A stretch of DNA of 7,172 bases, taken from assembly GCA_964461295.1 (NCBI GenBank), contig CAYWTX010000579.1:1-7172 (forward strand), given 5' to 3'. Source of the stretch: CAYWTX01 sp964461295. Lineage in GTDB: Bacteria > Planctomycetota > Phycisphaerae > SM23-33. A program made the position numbers and the translations under genes. The notes below the pieces were generated by a model. That model did not search any database. It worked only from the letters and a program-made list of their open reading frames with translations, and was not told the origin of the DNA. This document shows, one piece after another, positions 5,874-7,172 of this stretch; within the stretch, counting starts at the first letter, position 1; each line of letters opens with the position of its first letter.

Positions 5874-6650
5874 TCAGGGGAAGAACTCTGCCCGCATGTC
5901 TCGCAGGGCGGGGAACTCCGCCCGCCACGCGCGCAGAGCGTCCATGTCCAACTCGGCGGCCAGGAGTTCCTCCCCGGTCCCGGCGCGCGCAACCACATCG
6001 CCTTGAGGGCCATAGACCGCGCTGCCGCCCGCATATGTGGCGTTAGGATCGCTACCGCAACGATTTACGCCAACGACGTACGCCTGGTTTTCGATCGCCC
6101 GGGCCCGCAGCAGGGCAAGCCAATGCTCGTGCCTCTTCGCCGGCCAGTTCGCCAGTACCACCAGCGCCTCCGCCCCTCGCCTCACGGCCAGGCGGAACGC
6201 CTCGGGGAACCGCAAGTCGTAGCAGATCAGCGGCGCAACGGTGACGCCGTCCACAACGGCCGTCACCACCGCCTGCCCCGGCTCGTAGTGCCTCGCCTCC
6301 CCGGCGTACGAGAACGGGTGCAGCTTGCTGTACCGCGCCAGCTCCTGGCCGTCGGGGCCCATCAGTACCGCCTCGTTCCGCCCCCGGCCGTCCGGCGCCG
6401 CGGTCACCAACCCGCCCAGCACGTGGCAGCGGTATTCGCACGCCAGCGCCGCCAAGAGCCCTTCCGTGGGTCGCGAGCCGTCCTCGGCGACGGCGGCGAC
6501 GTTCATGCTGAAGCCCGTGGCGAAGGTCTCCGGCAGCACGAGCAGGCTCCCAGCCGCCACGGCCGCCTTGTCGAGCATCCTCCACACCCGCGCGAAGTTC
6601 GCCTGCTTGTCTTCCCAGGCCGTGTCGAGCTGAACGCAGATCACGTGCAT
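5874..6650 (-). CDS. YafV-like omega-amidase, nitrilase (carbon-nitrogen hydrolase) superfamily
   Basis: 258 residues, about the length of Escherichia coli YafV. Members hydrolyse amides with a Glu-Lys-Cys triad; YafV/NIT2-type omega-amidases deaminate 2-oxoglutaramate and 2-oxosuccinamate in the cytoplasm, as metabolite repair and glutamine-transaminase follow-up. Triad: Glu41 in VLPETFATGF, Lys109 in YSKLHPF, Cys143 in LICYDLRFPE; Glu118 in AGEARHY is the usual fourth residue. The C-terminal half (ANWPAKRHEHW, RARAIENQAYVVGVNRCGSD, and YGPQGDVVA) follows YafV closely. Start: the frame is open 23 codons upstream to 6719, but the protein family begins at MHVICVQLDTAW, so I choose the ATG at 6650. 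The only Shine-Dalgarno-like bases (TGAGG) are 2 nt from it, too close to be convincing. No signal peptide. The substrate is inferred from the family. Confidence 0.92.
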   Translation of the reverse strand: MHVICVQLDTAWEDKQANFARVWRMLDKAAVAAGSLLVLPETFATGFSMNVAAVAEDGSRPTEGLLAALACEYRCHVLGGLVTAAPDGRGRNEAVLMGPDGQELARYSKLHPFSYAGEARHYEPGQAVVTAVVDGVTVAPLICYDLRFPEAFRLAVRRGAEALVVLANWPAKRHEHWLALLRARAIENQAYVVGVNRCGSDPNATYAGGSAVYGPQGDVVARAGTGEELLAAELDMDALRAWRAEFPALRDMRAEFFP

Positions 6651-6714
6651 GGCCTCAGGATACCAGAACTCGCCCGCCCGGTCACTGCCGATGCGGCAGG
6701 TTGAGCACGAGGCA

Positions 6715-6769
6715 AGCACAGGCTGACACGAATGAACACGGACTTCCGCTCACTGCGGCAGCCTGTGCT
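6715..6769. repeat. Inverted repeat with a CACGAATGAA word, 3' of the DUF3467 gene
   Basis: AGCACAGGCTG (6715-6725) is the exact reverse complement of CAGCCTGTGCT (6759-6769). The 33-nt loop contains CACGAATGAACACG (6727-6740), matching 13 of 14 bases of the word in both arms of the repeat at 633-796, and a small CCGC/GCGG hairpin (6746-6749 with 6755-6758). The arms extend outward imperfectly as GCACG-rich sequence. From about 6771 to 6819 the plus strand is a degenerate GTCCGTG/CGTGTG run. The element fills most of the 173-bp gap between the DUF3467 and amidase genes. It has no U tract on either strand. Confidence 0.75.
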
Positions 6770-6823
6770 CGTCCGTGCCAGTCTGCCCTCGGCGTGTGCC
6801 CGTGCGTCCGTGTGTCCGGCGAG

Positions 6824-7172
6824 CTACGCCTGCTGCGGAGGCGCGGGCGGTTGTTCGCCGCGCTGCTCACGTTGCTCGGCAATGCGTTGCCGGCGACGCT
6901 GCACCGAACCGGCCACCGCCTCCAGCACGGCCGGAACCTGCGGGGCCGACATGTACACCCGCGCGGCGACCACGGCGGAGGGGAAGAAGCGGGCGATGAA
7001 GTCGAAGCAGAACTCCGCCGGCGAGTGGGTGATCATGACGGTGGTGGCGTAGACGCCGCCGAGCTGCTCGTCGGGCATGCGGAGGTCCTGGTAGAGGTCG
7101 TTGATGCTCGGGCGGGGGCTGGGGGGCGATGGGCGGGGCATGGGCCGGACCGGGCCGAACTGCTGCTCGTAC
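6824..7172 (-). CDS. DUF3467 family protein, 5' end outside the window
   Basis: The frame is open through the window edge and ends with TAG at 6824-6826. About 115 residues are visible. The core LGGVYATTVMITHSPAEF, then CFDFIARFFPSAVVAARVYM and SAPQVPAVLEAV, is typical of DUF3467, a small family of unknown function found in planctomycetes and other bacteria. Ahead of it lies YEQQFGPVRPMPRPSPPSPR and then PSINDLYQDLRMPDEQ, a Pro-rich segment. ATGs at 7141 and 7078 could serve as starts but neither has a convincing ribosome binding site, and the Pro-rich residues run without break across the first, so I treat the gene as truncated by the window. The tail is Gln/Arg/Pro-rich (from about QRRRQRIAEQ to the end) and probably disordered. 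No function is claimed. Confidence 0.85.
   Translation of the reverse strand, partial: YEQQFGPVRPMPRPSPPSPRPSINDLYQDLRMPDEQLGGVYATTVMITHSPAEFCFDFIARFFPSAVVAARVYMSAPQVPAVLEAVAGSVQRRRQRIAEQREQRGEQPPAPPQQA

Noticed and set aside
5598..6704. 368-residue plus-strand open frame opposite the amidase gene
   Set aside because: Arg/Pro-rich, no recognisable domain; antisense to a clear YafV-like protein.

Overview
The window is a GC-rich bacterial chromosomal fragment. It has dense genes, long antisense open frames of the kind high-GC DNA produces, and no rRNA, tRNA, CRISPR array, transposase or phage gene that I can recognise. A Tat-exported sulfatase, a non-HemE URO-D family protein and a GH130 enzyme lie next to housekeeping genes (RNase Y, a YafV-like amidase, a DUF3467 protein). 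With intergenic repeats built on CACGAATGAA words, this points to the Planctomycetota or a related PVC-type lineage, probably an uncultured one. The taxonomy is inference from gene content only.

Plus-strand half (1-3337): the 3' end of a GH130 glycoside phosphorylase-type gene, then a 211-bp gap holding a long inverted repeat, then a URO-D superfamily gene followed after 47 bp by a Tat-signal sulfatase. The last two are probably co-transcribed. The three together look like part of a glycan-catabolism locus (mannoside phosphorolysis, sulfate-ester removal, and a URO-D-fold protein of unknown substrate). The sulfatase active-site motif is C-R-P-S-L rather than the canonical C-x-P-x-R.

Convergent gap (3338-3711): no gene. 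It holds an imperfect stem-loop, an intrinsic terminator for the plus-strand genes, and then a 149-nt stretch with nested stems that could be a structured RNA, a small inverted-repeat element or a 3' UTR structure.

Minus-strand half (3712-7172): read in transcription order this is a DUF3467 protein (5' end outside the window), a YafV-like omega-amidase of the nitrilase superfamily, and RNase Y (rny). They are separated by 173 bp (with a second CACGAATGAA-containing inverted repeat) and by 572 gene-free bp, so they are unlikely to be one tight operon. The 572-bp gap contains a possible three-way junction 250-342 nt upstream of the rny start.

No obviously new multi-gene system is visible. The best leads are the non-canonical sulfatase motif, the folded element at 3543-3691, the dispersed inverted repeats and the possible rny leader structure.
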